Shown: positions 1 through 13,317 of the stretch, piece by piece
Layout: each line of letters opens with the position of its first letter
Numbering within the stretch: position 1 is the stretch's first letter
NCBI GenBank assembly: GCA_013400155.1
Contig: VXBM01000273.1
Span: 57,081 to 121,080, forward strand
Source: Helopsaltes ochotensis
Taxonomy: Eukaryota > Chordata > Aves > Passeriformes > Locustellidae
Reading direction: 5' to 3'
DNA: 64,000 bases
Translations under genes and position numbers: made by a program
Notes under the pieces: model-generated
Database searches by the model: none
Told to the model about the DNA's origin: nothing
What the model saw: the letters and a program-made list of their open reading frames with translations, nothing else

Positions 1-3000
1 TGAAAAAAAAAATGAGGAACTTCTGTTTCTTTTTCTTTGACACCAAATTTCTCACAAATTTTAAACATGTTCAATTTTACTTATTTTCTTTATTTCAATA
101 GAAGGAACGTGTTAGATGGTTATTGATTTTATCTTCTCTGCATGTTTTATGCCTGACAATAATCATGAGTTTACCTGAGAACTCCTTTTTTTCTGAAGTT
201 TAGTGCTGTGTCTGTGTGTTTGTATGTGTGAGAGGGAGGCAGACAGATTTTGATTACACACTGTAATCTAGTGCTGGATATTTGACCAGGATAAACTGTT
301 ATGTGTTCATATATATACAATTGAAAAATCTGACTTACTCTAGAGGCAGATTTACTGGAGCACAAAGAAGGTGGTGTACTTGGACTTAGCTTCCCACTTT
401 CTTCCATCTCCTAGCATTTCAGCAGTGATGCAAAATGCTTCTGCATATCACAAAGTAATTTTTTCATTTTTCTTAAAACCTTCTCAAAGTTCTCCTCCTA
501 AAATGTTCGTCCAATGCCATGGTAGTGCTAGAAAACTGTAGGCACATGAGTTAATAATTATGGGATAAGTTGGTACTTGTTCTTGGGACACAGCAGCTTG
601 AATTCATAGTGCTCACAGACATCAGTACCTCCCAGGAGATCCAGATATGCTCTTACATCTAAATCATATCAACTCAGTCCTATCTAAGCTTTTTAGCATA
701 ATTCTAATTTTAAATTTAGTGAAACTGTTGTATCTCTGGCTCTTATAGTTTGCTTTGCATATGGCCCTGAACATCCAAGAAAACCTTCGGAGACTGGTGA
801 TTGCTGTTCCTTGTAGGTCAACAATACTCAAGAGTCTTCATTTCCAAGTACAAATGTTAAAGAGAAATTTATTCTAAACCCTAGGAGATTATTGAATAGT
901 ACTGAACGCAAGAAGAAAAAGAACAAGAGAAATAGTACAGCATTTACAGTTTAATGAAGTTAAGACATTCTCTGGAACAAAAGTAATCCCTCAAAGTAGC
1001 AGGTTTAGCCTCCATGGCCTCAAAATGGCCAGATTACATCATAATAAATCTTGTATGACCATTCTTTCCGTGGTGGATACAGTGCAGGTCTTCAGAAAAG
1101 TTGCTTGTAAACTGAGTTTTCCCCTAGTTCACTTCCCTTGAGATTTCCTGATTTCCTTTATTCTTACGCTGAGTAACACTGGGCTACTGGGACTCGTTAA
1201 TTTGAGTTCTAACAAAGAATAGCTCAATTGCATCAGTCATAAGTTAAACACATGGCACTTCATTCTTTTTGTGGGATCATCATCTTTGGAGAACACCACA
1301 GCTCAGCTCTGCATCTTGCCTGAAAAATAACCGCTGCATTTTAGTACTCAGACACAGGCACAGACAGAACTGGTTCTTGTGTGCCGTTCCTGTGACAAGA
1401 CAAGAATGTTGATGGCTCCTATCAGTGAAATCACATCAGCACCAGGCAGAAAACACTTTTTTTTTTTTTTTAAGCTAAAGTGAAGAACTTTAAAATGTGC
1501 TCCTTAAATCACAGTATGTAGGCTAATTACTGGTATATATTGAAAACACCTTGTTTTATGAATAGAAACTCAATTGCATGGCATGTGACAATTAGGAGTC
1601 ATGGCCCACTGAGTAAAATACATGCTAAATAATCCTTTAGTGCAGGAGCTAGCCAGAGAAAACACAACTGGTTACGGAGAGGATGTCATAAATGTATAAG
1701 AAATGAAGTATGCAATCTCAGAATATGGAAAATCAGTATAAGAAAAAACCACAAGTGATTTTTTCAGATTTCAAGAAGTCAGGTATTTCCTTTTGATGAA
1801 TTATAAGGTACTGAAAAGATTGACATTAAATTCCTTGGATAATTTCTGTGCTTATTAATGTAACACTTGGTTTATACTTGAAAAATACAGGTTTTCTGGG
1901 TCCTAGTAATAAAAAACAAATAAGAATAACTTTAATTTTTTTCATTAGAGAAACTACTAAGAGAAATAAATAGTTTTTAATTATTACAAAAAAGTAGTAG
2001 CTACTATTTTTTCATTCAGGTAATATACATTTTTACTTCCAACAAAAGAAAACTAATTTTTCCTCTTATATTCAAAGATAGATCCCACTGTTTTTCTGAG
2101 CATTAACTATTTGAAATCAAGCAGTTAACATCAGTAGAGACTGGAAATATTTCCTGTGGGGAGTTATGTCCTCATTCTTGGCAGAACTTTTGCACAAAAT
2201 AAAGGTTTGAAGGTTTTGTTTTAAAGAACTTACATTATAAATTTCCACAGATCCTTTAAAACCCTTGTTTAACAAGTATTTTGATAATGTCAGAGTAACT
2301 GGCTGTACTAGCGATTCAGAGAAATCAGCACTGCTGTTTTTAAAGAGAGGGTCGAAGTATAGCATAGAAACTTTAACATTGGGTCAGGTTTCATGCCCTG
2401 AGAAGGGAGGGCCAAACCAGAGGTGTGCCGAAGGAAACTGGAGGGCAGCTGCCCTGGATGATGAGGCACATTAAGATATGAAGTTAGAAGTAAAGGAAAA
2501 TGTTCAGTCATTTAAATAGCTGAGGTGACAATTGAAAGTTAGTCCAAGGAGCAGCTCTGGGCACAGCCACCGAGGTCAGAGGCTCCAAGGAACACGAGTC
2601 TAACACTCAAGACGATCGCAGTAGAAATCTGCCTCCCCTGGAGCCAAAAGTTTTGCAATGAGGCAATTTAACAACTTGGTAGTCTTCCCAAATCTGCCGT
2701 TGGCTTGTACTATGACTAGCTAACCTAGTGAGACATTTCAATGAGCTAAACAATTAAGTTGGGACCTAAACTGTAATTTTAATGTGGTGAAAGGGAACTA
2801 TAATCCTATGACTGTGAAACTTCAATCTTAATAACTCTAATATGGACATAATAGCTCTGTTCTTCTTTATTCAAGTTGCAGAAGCAGAAAATTGAAGGAG
2901 CAGAAATGTGTTTTCTTTGGAAAGAACTAATGTTGGCATTTATAAATCTGTAATATTAGATTTAGTCTCTATCTTTAGTTTGGCAAGGCTCGACAGAGTA

Positions 3001-3334
3001 GATTAGCCCCAGGAAAATGAAAGGCTTAAGCTATAATTAATGCATTAAAATCACCTAAAATTAGTCATTGATACACAAGTATGTTTTATAATTTGGTTTG
3101 TATATCCATAGAAATTAAATACACATTTGGTCAGAATGTCTGTAAAAAAAGCTAGACACAGCCCGCGTACTATTTCATCCTTAGAAAAAAAGACATGAAT
3201 AGGATTAAATGATGAACAATTTTGTGCTGTTCTCTGTGCAGAGACAGCACCTGCACTTGTAACTACTCACTTGCAGATAAGGAACACCACACTGCGTGTG
3301 CAATGCTAAGAGCACAGAGGCAACCAAATCTAAT
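1..3334. other. AT-rich non-coding DNA, no gene seen
   Basis: This stretch has short frames only, all broken by stops, and no splice-site-bounded open frame I would trust. A run of 15 T lies at 1457-1471. The part around 2520-2780 is a little more complex and holds a few CpGs, but has no recognisable motif set. I see no recognisable repeat family apart from the homopolymer run. Confidence 0.7.
1457..1471. repeat. Homopolymer T15
   Basis: An uninterrupted run of 15 T. It could be the decayed poly(A) tail of a minus-strand retroposon, but the flanking sequence shows no recognisable element body, so a simple slippage tract is equally likely. Confidence 0.9.
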
Positions 3335-3690
3335 AAAACAGTAGTAATGGGGGACTTCGACTGTCAGTGTATAAACTGGTCATATGTCATATTGGGACAA
3401 GGTTTAAGAAGCAATTTCTTGACATTTTAAGTAATTGTTTCTTGGAACAGCTTGTTCTAGAGCCCACAAGGGGAGAGGTTATGGCCCTAAGTAACACGCA
3501 GAGCGTTGTTTCAAGAACCATAACTGAACCACTAAATAATAGTGCCCAAAACACAATTACATTCAGATCCTTGTGGGAGGGACTGTGCAATAACATGACA
3601 TTAAACTTCAGAAAGGAGAAAGTATTAAGTATAAGGAAATGGAAATCGCTGCAGAAAGCCCTGCCAAAAGCAGAACCCATATGCCCCTAA
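3335..3690 (+). mobile_element. Degenerate LINE ORF2 endonuclease fragment (CR1/L2-like)
   Basis: The forward strand encodes TVVMGDFD followed closely by INW (about 3338-3385). This matches the late part of the apurinic endonuclease domain of non-LTR retrotransposons, where GDFN and a downstream I.W are conserved. After a frame change between about 3375 and 3410 the next frame reads FLDILSN, then FLEQLVLEPTRG, then EPLNNSAQNTITFR. These correspond to the family pattern of an FL...NFL segment, an EPTRG motif and a degenerate SDHN.I.F motif; the last carries the catalytic Asp-His in active elements and here reads SAQN, so those residues are lost. The copy is therefore dead: internal, frameshifted and lacking the reverse transcriptase. 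Clade assignment to CR1/L2-like is from memory of family consensus and is less sure than the LINE call. No flanking target duplication is visible. Confidence 0.6.
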
Positions 3691-6600
3691 AATAAAAGGC
3701 AAGCTAGAAAATTGCAGCCTTGGAATCTGCAACATGGCAATGACCAGCCCACCTTGCCTTAAGGGTCTCTCAAGACATATGGCCATAAACAAAATTGGAA
3801 GTGGGAAAACTTGGTACTACTAGAACGAAAACCTCCTCTATTGTCATGATATCAGAGATATATTTCCTAAGTGTTGACATAGCTACATCCATTTTCAATT
3901 GTGGTGTCTAATTATTCATAGATCTTGGTCTAAAATGTGGAGCCACAATTCATTGATTAGTAATGATTCACATTGACCTGCAGAGGTTTACAGTGTATAC
4001 ATTCCATTCCATTTTTCTCATTAATAAAAAGTGTGATTTTTTTGCTTCCCTCATGACAGTTTAACTAAGTTTTTGGAGAAATTGTAAAGTTTTGTTATCT
4101 ACTTCCATGGGACCAGACCTAGAAGTGTGCAAGAGTTTTCAGAATTTAATGCAAAATATTTGAAAGGATTTTACTTTGATTCAGTTCTTGCAACCAAAGA
4201 ACACTCCAACTCAAATATTAAAGATGTTTCTATGAAGTCTGGCATTACATCTGGACATCTTTTTATCACTGACAATATCTAAAAATAAGAAAATAGTGGG
4301 AGGATGAGGTAAATATGATGTACATTCAGAGTTGGGATTTGTTACTTTTTGATGGAAATAAGACTGCTTGCTTTATGATGGTTAATGCATATCAAGTGTT
4401 TCTGGTTTTCTACTTCCATCACACTTCACTTGCATTCTAAAAACAGAAAGGTTTTTCAACCATTTTATGAGATAACAGAGCATGAGTAGAATAACAAATA
4501 CAAGAAATCAACAGAGCTCTCTTTTTCTTTTTAGATTTTTTTCCTAATGATTCCCTTGACCCACATTTTCTGTCTTACATTTATGCTGTTTTATTCACTG
4601 GTTTCTAATTGCTTACATCCCTCCCTTAGGAACTTGCAGCTTGGCATCTTCATTTCACTTTCCACTTAAAGGTTTGGTATCCAAATGCTGGTATTGATCA
4701 TTTTATCTTTTTTTATTTTCTCCTATTCTTTCTCTAACCTATGGCATTGCTAATGAATATAAACTTGAATTAATGAAGTGGTTCTGCAGCAGAAAAGAAG
4801 GCACTTCCAAAATACTGTTTTTATGGCTTTGTTGCTGAGAATTTTCTTTTGTGATCTCTGTTGTCAACTAAATAAATATTTTAACCATGAACAGTACCAT
4901 TAAATTCCTATGGTAACTAACAGGTTACAAATTTTATCCACTTGATATGAAAAATGATTGGTTACTTGCTAGCATCTACTTACTAGCATCTGAGAGCTCA
5001 AAAATATTTCCATCAGAATGATTCTCCTCTTCATAGCTGCTCAAACAGAAAACAAACCTATAAATGAGATTGTGAATAAACAGCAGCAAATTCAGTTCAT
5101 TACTCTGCTAATACTCATGAAAGTTGTTCTTCTGAATTGCATCACAATCCAGCTAAGTTGTGCCATACTACTTTGGAATGTCTACAGTATGTGCTATATG
5201 AAAAGGAAGAAATATATAACGTATAAAATGGCAGAAAGAGGCAAAGAAAACCATCCATCTGTGTCTCAAGGTACAGATTCCTTGACCTCTTGAACACCTC
5301 ATAACTAGTGGTAGGTCATGTTCATCTGTTGGGAATGCTGGAAAACTGCCTCAGCTCGTGTATTACTATTTCCTCCACAGGCTGAGAGGACAGCCAAACT
5401 TTGAGCAAGAAAAGATTGCATCAAGTAAGAAGATTTAATCCTAAATCGAGGTCTTTTTGAGGAACACATTTTCAAACCAATTATTTTTTCCTGGGTCAGA
5501 AAAAGTAGAGGACCTCCTGCTGCCTGGACATGAAAAAGTACTACAAATATGACTCAGAACAAACAAAAATATATCCTATATATACACATAAAGCCAAAGC
5601 ATGATTTTCACATTCATAAATACTGAATTAATGACACATCAGGTTACCTGTACGTCATATGTTTACAGCTATAAAACACCCTAAAATTGGCCTATTATTC
5701 ATTTTTATTTGCTACATTTTCTTTAAATTACATACAAGGAAATTGGTTGCAATTTTAGTATTGCAAACCCACAGCGTTTGACTGCATACATATTTTTTTC
5801 CGTATTGCAGTCAGCACATACATCATTTAATAAATCAAGTGTATCTACTAGGCTAAAGGTTTAAACATTTGTTTCATGAACGATCATTAAATATAAAAAT
5901 CAGGCTTGCGTGTGCAGGTCTAGAATACATAAAATTAACTAATATATGTTAAAACAAAAAGGGTAATGTAAATGCACAGAGTACCTTATATAAATAAAAC
6001 AATTCTAGGCAAGAAAAATCATACACGGCTGTGTTCTGAAAAAACAATGAGCATGCAGGCAACCACAGAAGACCTTTGAACAACTCAGCTGAATTTTTAA
6101 CATGTATACCACATGGATAACATTTTTCAGGATCACGATTTCAGATACACAAGAGCTGAACACACTGAAGCTAATTGAAACCCCCTTCTTCTACCTACCT
6201 CTCCAGAAGCAATAGGGTGTGTACGTAAGGGTAACTGAATGACCAAGTCAATAGGAGTTGTCTTGTGTAAAAATGAAGCATACACTCAGCTTTGTAAAAA
6301 TTGTACAGCACAAATGAGTCTTGCAGTGCTGCTTGCAGATAATGTGTCCATGCTTCTTAAAACAACTAGACTTCAAATATTTATGTTTTAAAGGTTTACT
6401 AGATGGCTTTAGGAAAACATAGCAAAGGATCAGGAGGCCCTCTAAGTGAAAGGTCAGTGTCTGTATCCTGCCACTCCTTCTGCTTCCTTCCTGCCACAAG
6501 TGGAGTTCAGCCCCATTTATTATAATTCCTATTTTTTAAAAAGATCCACTGTTGTCATAAGAGATCTCAGCAGGAGGTGATGTTGGGGTTGGAACAAGGT

Positions 6601-7589
6601 TGGCAGGCTGTCTCTTTCCTACACCCATTGGAATATACTTTCTTGCTAAATTGGGATTGTAGTCTAGGATTCCTCCAGTCTGCTGTAATAAGTGCAGGTG
6701 AAGCTTAAATAACCAAACATGTATCTCATTCTCAGCTCTCAGATCATCATACACTAATGATGATGCACATAAAGAATCTGTGGCTTCAAATTTTAGAAAT
6801 CATTAATTTTGTGCAGTTTTTGTAACTACTAAAGTTTTAGCTTTGCTGAGGAATCCTGCTTATTGGAAAAATTATATTGCATGCTGGAGTTCGTTTGCTA
6901 TTAATAACCTGATTTCAGTAGCTCACCATCAGGAAGAGTACATTTACACTAGCTTTACCAAGAGCAATCAGTGATACTGCCATTGAGAGATTGGGAACTG
7001 GTGGATTAAAGTTTCTGAACCTTAAAAAATGTGTATTATAATTCTGTTTTGAACATCTGTGGTGCTGCTTAATAGTGATTGCACTGAAAAATCAGTGTCA
7101 GACTGAGCACCCATTGTCAGAGCAATGCTAGAGGAATAAGTGCAAGTATTACTCAAACACTGCACTGAAGACAGCCATATAAATCTTCCTAAAAATACAG
7201 CAATATTGTTTTCAGAACAAGTCTGGACAGTGTGTGGTAATAAAATATGAAAATATCCACTGAACAGTAGACAATATGTAGAAATAATGTGCTTTCCCTA
7301 ATCATTCATCCACTAGACTGATGAAAGAGAGGCCTGTGGAAATAAGCCAGTGTGTGACAGGGTAATTAAAGACTATCATAGTACAAACATACTGGGGACA
7401 TAAATAAGGGTTAAACAGCTGGCCTTAATTCTGCTGCATAATCATTTAGGAATGAGATTTTGAGCTCAATATGTTTTTAACATAATGAAATGTATATTCT
7501 AAAATGCCGCAAACACATTGCAGAGTATGTACAGCTGTAATGACTAATAACACATGAAATTTTCAAAGCATAACACAGATCTCTTTCTA
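3691..7589. other. AT-rich non-coding DNA, no gene seen
   Basis: No supported coding region. The first 150 bases after the LINE endonuclease fragment might continue the same element but are not recognisable as such. Around 4965-4992 an 11-13 base motif (ACTAGCATCT-like) occurs twice close together. Otherwise I see unstructured AT-rich sequence. Confidence 0.65.
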
Positions 7590-8100
7590 TGTCAAAGCAG
7601 GATCAATTCTATCCATGTCACTTCTGGAAGATATTTGTCTAACAGTTTCTTAAAGGCTTTCAGTGATGGGCATTCCTCCCCAGGCAATCTAATCTAACAT
7701 TTCCCTCACTGTTCAAAAATTCTTCCTAATATATAACTTGAATCATCTTTCATGCAATTTAAACTCCTTATTTCTTTTCCTATCCATCACAAACATGGAC
7801 AACAGCTTGTTCCTTGCCTCTTTGCAGCAGATTTCTATGTATCTGGAGACTGTTATCTTGTCACACTCAGTCTTCTCCTCCTTAGGTTGAGCAATCCAGT
7901 TTGTTAACTATGTTCTCCAAGGTCGTGTTTTATAAACATCTGAAACTTCTTGTTATAATCCTCTGACAAGCTATAATTGGTCTCCATTCTTATGAAGTAT
8001 GGTACATAAAGCTGAATTTAATATTCTAGCTACAGACCACAAGCTGAAGAGTGCTGCTCTAGCCAAGAAGAGCAAAGGGTTACTTCACATGAAGTATTTA
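7590..8100 (-). mobile_element. Old CR1 LINE 3' fragment, minus strand
   Basis: Read on the minus strand, this region follows the end of CR1 ORF2 and its 3' untranslated region. On the plus strand the order of recognisable blocks is: the TTTGTCTAACAG block with TTCTTAAAGGCTTTCAGTGATGG (7637-7670 area), then CCAGGCAATCTAATC (about 7681), then the TTCTTCCTAAT block (about 7720), then the ATGTATCTGGAGACTGTTATC and CTCAGTCTTCTCCTCC blocks (7835-7885), and finally AATATTCTAG with AGAGTGCTGCTCTAG (8019-8065). Order and spacing match the complement of the ancient amniote CR1 consensus as I recall it. Divergence is heavy and the 3'-terminal hairpin/octamer region is missing. It is a dead, 5'-truncated copy. 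Confidence 0.85.
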
Positions 8101-9099
8101 AATAAAGTATGTCCATAAGAAGTTAAATAGTATTTACTAATTTTTAATCTAGCTCATAGATTTGGGGAGGTTAAGTATCAAATTAAAGATTTTTTTTCCT
8201 GAATCTGTGTTTGCTTAATTGCCATTTACATAGTTGTAGAGTGAAACACATCACCAGTGATGTATTATTCACTTTAGCCACTTCCTTTAGGTTGTTCAAG
8301 AATGGCAGCTACAGTGAATAGACTTATAGTTGTGCTAAAAAGCTTTTGGCTATTGAGCCATGTTAGCTGTCATCTGAAGTGAATCCTTTCAATCAACATA
8401 ATAAAATATGTTAGCAAAATCCTGTATGATTAATTCATTGTAATCTATCAAACCTGATGGAACTATTAGGATGGAAAAGTAATGGATTCTTTTTATTGTT
8501 ACCAGAGTCACAGCTGCTTAAAAAATGAAGAAACAACAGGGCAGGTTACATGCTGCACTACATGAATGTACAGTGTTTGAAGATTTTTCCATCAGGGTTA
8601 ACTACAGGTTGACTCAGGTAAGAAAGAATTTGGTTTTAGGAAAATAGAGGCAGTACCTACAGTAAAAATAAATCTGCACACAGAATTCCAGGGAAATAAA
8701 GAATGTATAGCTTTTGAAGCAAAGGAGGTCTATATGTGTTACAGTACATTGGATAGAACCATCACTGTGTACCAAAAAATTACATGAAGCCTTCAATAAA
8801 TATTTACTTTGCCGTTTAATTAAGATTGAATAACCCTGGTAAATTACCAGTTACATGATTGAAATAAGATTCCCACCAAGGCAGCTAGTCCACTTTTGCA
8901 GAAAGAGTTTTAGTAAGCTTTTGTGATATCTTTGCTTTTTCACAAGTAGTGAAGAGCAGTGATGCAGAGTGGCTCAGGATCACCAAACTAGAAAATATTT
9001 ATCATCTTTCTTTACTTTTCCCAAATAATATTTCTGTGACATCAGAGTAACCACATTCCCACATTATCTTTGTCCTGCTTATTCTTGCTCAGACTCTGA
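8101..9099. other. AT-rich non-coding DNA, no gene seen
   Basis: No open frame above about 60 codons and no motif beyond background. Sequence just after 8100 could still hold a few diverged bases of the CR1 copy. Confidence 0.6.
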
Positions 9100-9650
9100 T
9101 CTGAAGCATCCCTAGACTGCCTTTCTTTGGCTGCACCGCTCCTGAGGTCAGAGTGTAGGACATCAACCCTCATTCTCAGCCAGCTGTTTTGGCCTCTGTT
9201 GAGCTGAGGGTGTCACAATTCCAACCATGCTGTTAGCTTTTTAGGCCAGGGGCTTTCCACAATTAATGTCAGCTGGTGGCTGGGTTGCATCCAATGCAGG
9301 GCATGTCTCCCATCCACCATCTGCACTCCCTGTGCCGTCTGGGGCTGCCAAACGCCAGGGTCCCTCCAGTCTGCTCTGCTGGGGTGGACACGGCCCCTGC
9401 CAGGGCTGCCATTCCAAGGCAGACTCCAGTGATCCAGGAGAGAGAGCCGTGTCTTCAGCCTCATGCTCACACATCTCTGTGCCAAGCTTTCTACGATCTT
9501 TAGAAAATGTGGCTCCTAGTACTCCGTCATAAAATGTTTTGCGCATCCAACCTGTACGGGGGACGAGGGACCAATAAGTCTCAGATGACAAGCCTGGATG
9601 GGAGATAATGTGATTCACAGTCAATAATGATGGAGACAGCTTCACCTGCT
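9100..9650. other. GC-rich patch with clustered CpG at its end
   Basis: Base composition switches sharply to GC-rich. Several overlapping frames stay open here on both strands, the longest about 134 codons on minus (9241-9645). Frames open on both strands at once are what GC-rich non-coding DNA gives, and none resembles a protein family I know. Six CpGs lie within 9490-9560, next to a CCAAT box at 9571-9575, in a genome where CpG is otherwise scarce. Possibilities are a decayed LTR, a small regulatory island or an unknown repeat. I cannot choose between them. Confidence 0.35.
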
Positions 9651-12600
9651 TTCCTGCAGCGCTGCTGCATCTCTACTGTACTATATGTCCTTAGGAGTTT
9701 TTAACACAGTTCAAGCCTATGAAACTGAGGTACCCTGATAAGGTTCTTGATAAATAATTCATCCCCTCATGTATTCTTTGCACATACCTGCAGTCAAGGG
9801 CTTTCGTTCCTCCAAGAACACAATAAACTGAAAGACATACACTTGATATCATCTGTAATAAGCTTATTTAAAAAAAAAAAAAATTAGGCAGGAAGGAAGC
9901 AACAGTCCAGAAATATTATGTACTGAACATGACATATGGTTTTACTACTATTTTACTAGTTTTGTGTTTATTTCTCATTAAATCCACAATCTCTAAAATA
10001 TGGTAAATGGGTGAATTTACATTAAAATTCTGATTTATATCAGGAGTGCAATTTTTCTTATAAATGCCTACTTTGTTTCCATTTGCTGAGATTTGAATCA
10101 TATCACTGAGAGGTCTTGGAGCTTATGAGCTGGATGCCTTTCAAATGAAAAATAAACCAGAAGCAAAGTTCCAGGAGCAAACCCAATGCACTCTGGCTGC
10201 TAATAGGCATACAGCTCACTGGAACTGCCAAGAATTACTATGAAATATCTCCCCTCCCCAAATGTAGACACCCACACCATCTGTTTTGTTCTATAGATCT
10301 ACTATCATACTTGAGTATGTCTGACATAGATGGAGCCATTATGAATCATTCAGCCCATTAATAGAAATTGGAGTTTTCTTAATTTAAACTGCACAGTTTA
10401 TACTTGTGTGTATGGGTTTCAGACAAGCTCCCCATGGCAAGACTGCACAGAATTAGTAGACTCCACCCTATGACTAAGATGCATGGACTAGTAATTGGTT
10501 TAATTGTAAAATCCAGAGTAATTTAGTTTAATTTAGTTATAAAATCTAAAGAATTCATGCAAGATTATGTCTCACTCAGTAACTTTAAAACAAAATAACA
10601 CAATGATCCAATGCCAGGAAACAAACACATTGATAAAAATGATGCCTTTCAAATGAGTATCTACAAATGCTGCTTAAGCAACCTGTTGAAACAGAGTCTA
10701 GTTTAACTTCAGTTTATGAAACATTTTCATTGGATGCACATAAACCTAACCTCACTGTTTCTGTTTCCTATGGTTCTTAAATTATGTTTCGTCACTGGTG
10801 TCAGTGAGTTGTGAAAGATGCTATAAACTATGAGGGAAGACATCCTATGATTTATAATCCTGATCTCAGTTTCTAGAGTGCTTGCTGTCATTGTAACTTA
10901 AAATGATACTTTTTTTGTCTTTCTCTTCATTAGAAAGCAAAATCATAAACTGATAATAACAAACTGAAACATAAGGCATAATCAGAACATCGATGAGTTT
11001 AACAATTTATCCAAATTTCTGTTAACAAGGTACTTGAAAATAAATCTCTAAAATGTATAGTTTACATCAATTACCTGTAAAATGGACCCCATCAATCTTT
11101 GTGGGTTCTGCCTATTTGGGTTCAGAAGCGTGAAGAGCTTCTACACAAGAAGTCCAGTTGATTTAATCACATGCTGAGACAGTTACAAGGGCAGATCCCA
11201 GATGAGGAAAACTCTAAAAGACAGGAAGCCTGAAAAAATGATGCTGGATCCATTTCTGAGGAAAAGCATTTAGGAGCTGTGGAATCAATCAAGTGAAACC
11301 ACACGAGGAGCTGAAGTAAATGTATGCTGTTTTCCTTCGATTACAGGTTTTTACATTCTGAAAAATTAAAAAAAAATCATTATTGCAATTTATCACAAAT
11401 TGCAAAAAGATTTGGAGATACTATGTTAAACAATGTCCTTTCAGAGTCCCCAGAAATACAAGGGATTGCAATTTCTCCTTAAACAGAAATACAAAATCCT
11501 GGGAAAAGTCAGCTAGGTGACTGGTCTGTGATCTTTAGCTGAACCTGCAGAAATGTTAACACTGCCCTTTCTACTTCTGCAGATCTTCAAATACAAGAGT
11601 TTTGCCCCTTTTGACCCAAAAGAAGGAAGTGGTATACAGAGTGCCAGAAGCTCAGTAAGGGACTGTGCTGAGGACTAGTCAATTAAAGGCTTTAAATGTC
11701 AAAACCAATATTTTTAAGCCAATCTACAAAACAAGTCAGTGAAAAGATTGGGCAAAATTACGAATGTCCAGTTGTGCAGGGTAAATAAGCTAAGGTCTTT
11801 TAAAGGAACCTTTCATTCTACCTTTTTGATGTCAAAAAAAAACCCAGAGCCCTTCTACTGAAAACAAGAAAGTCAGTGTGCAGAGGCACACTTCATTTTA
11901 GAGCATAATTGAGATTTTTAAAAGGTTTTTAAAAGGTTAATGTTTCTGAAAAACAAACAGGGTATTTTCAGCAATATTTTCCAAGGGAGAATCTCATCTG
12001 AAAATGCTTTCATAATGACTATGTCTGCTAAAGGAACTCACAAGGATTTTTCAAGTGCTTTAAACTTTCTGTTACCCTCTTGAAGGCCTTTCTTTTCTCT
12101 GTGAGCTCTTTCTGGATAAATCCCAGCCTCACCAAGTCAGTGGCAAAACTCATCAGTATTTCACCCCTTCAAAGTTTGCTGCAAGCTTTCACAAAGGGAG
12201 AAAATGGATGCTGGTGTTCAGAGAAGGAAATGTGCAAACTTCTACACACCCTATGAGAAACAGAATCAAGTAATTAATCTTTTCCATATTTTTGGCACAT
12301 TTTGAAAGAGTCATTTTTCTTGACTTATTCTTCAATACTCATGCAAACTTCCAGCCATGGTATGATTTCCCTTCTTTGGCAGTGAGCTACAGAAATGACA
12401 AGCATAACATTCAGATCAGGACACCAAGTGACACTGCAAGCACTCTTACAGCTTTGACCTTCAACTCCTCTTCCACACTGACTCACACATTACATTACCC
12501 ATCAGGCAGCAAAAAGCACTTTGCTGACAAAAGCTGCTTTTCACTTACGCTCAAAGTGGTGAAAATATCCTAGGTAAAAGGACTTTTTTTTTTTCCCCTT

Positions 12601-12859
12601 TCCTTTTCCTATGATGAATGCCAAAGAAAATTGAACAAAAAGGGGAACAATTTCTTTGGAAGTACCTAATTTTTGACACAGCTCTATTTTCTGCCTGATT
12701 TAATGGGAGGCAGGAAAGTGGCAAATTTAAGAGCAAACTTGAAAATAGTCATTACATCGGTTTGCTGACCAGTTAGTTTGGCAGTGAATGACCTAATTTG
12801 CTCCCTAAGACTCTCTCCTGTTTGATATCACAAGAAAACCTCTGTGTGTTAAAATGTGC
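9651..12859. other. AT-rich non-coding DNA, no gene seen
   Basis: Contains a run of 14 A at 9870-9883. No coding region, repeat family or RNA gene is recognised. A forward frame of 93 codons at 12292-12573 has no family resemblance and is treated as chance. Confidence 0.65.
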
Positions 12860-12904
12860 ATCTCATTACATTATGCAGCACTGGCCTCCATAATGTGATG
12901 AGAT
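12860..12904. repeat. Short inverted repeat, 16-bp stem and 13-nt loop
   Basis: Left arm 12860-12875 (ATCTCATTACATTATG) and right arm 12889-12904 (CATAATGTGATGAGAT) are complementary at every position except one, which becomes a G-U wobble in RNA transcribed from the plus strand. The loop is 13 nt (12876-12888). Pairing stops almost at once outside the arms, so the stem is shorter than a normal microRNA precursor. It may be a decayed tiny inverted-repeat element, a dyad binding site or a small RNA hairpin. Confidence 0.8.
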
Positions 12905-13317
12905 ATGACATGAAGTCAAAAAAAAAGTCTTTTGTGCTTCTGCTAAGACCATATGTTCCAATATTTTAAAAGTCTGCAAACATAGGTGCCTCAGAAGTCA
13001 CGCTGCTGTTTTAGAAAGGCACTGACAGAAACTGTCCTCCAAATTCTGGCCTTAACTAACTCTCCAGTTTAGATTTTAAAACATTCCTTTTTTAGTTCCT
13101 GGGACAGATAAAAGGAAACAAAAACTCTCACTTAGAATTAACCATTTCTATGCCAAAAATGAAACATTGTCTATCCATACAACAACAGATTTAGAGTGGG
13201 CAGAGACCAGCTGATCTCAGATTAATAACAGCTAAAGGCACGGCCCTCTCCATTTCACAGCCTCACTGCTCAGGGCTGGTTTCTGACTTTGGGTATTCTG
13301 GTCTAGACTGGCGATAA

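Noticed and set aside
9241..9645. Longest open frame (134 codons, minus strand) as a gene
   Set aside because: It lies in a GC-rich patch where several frames on both strands are open together. The translation is compositionally odd and has no domain or family resemblance.
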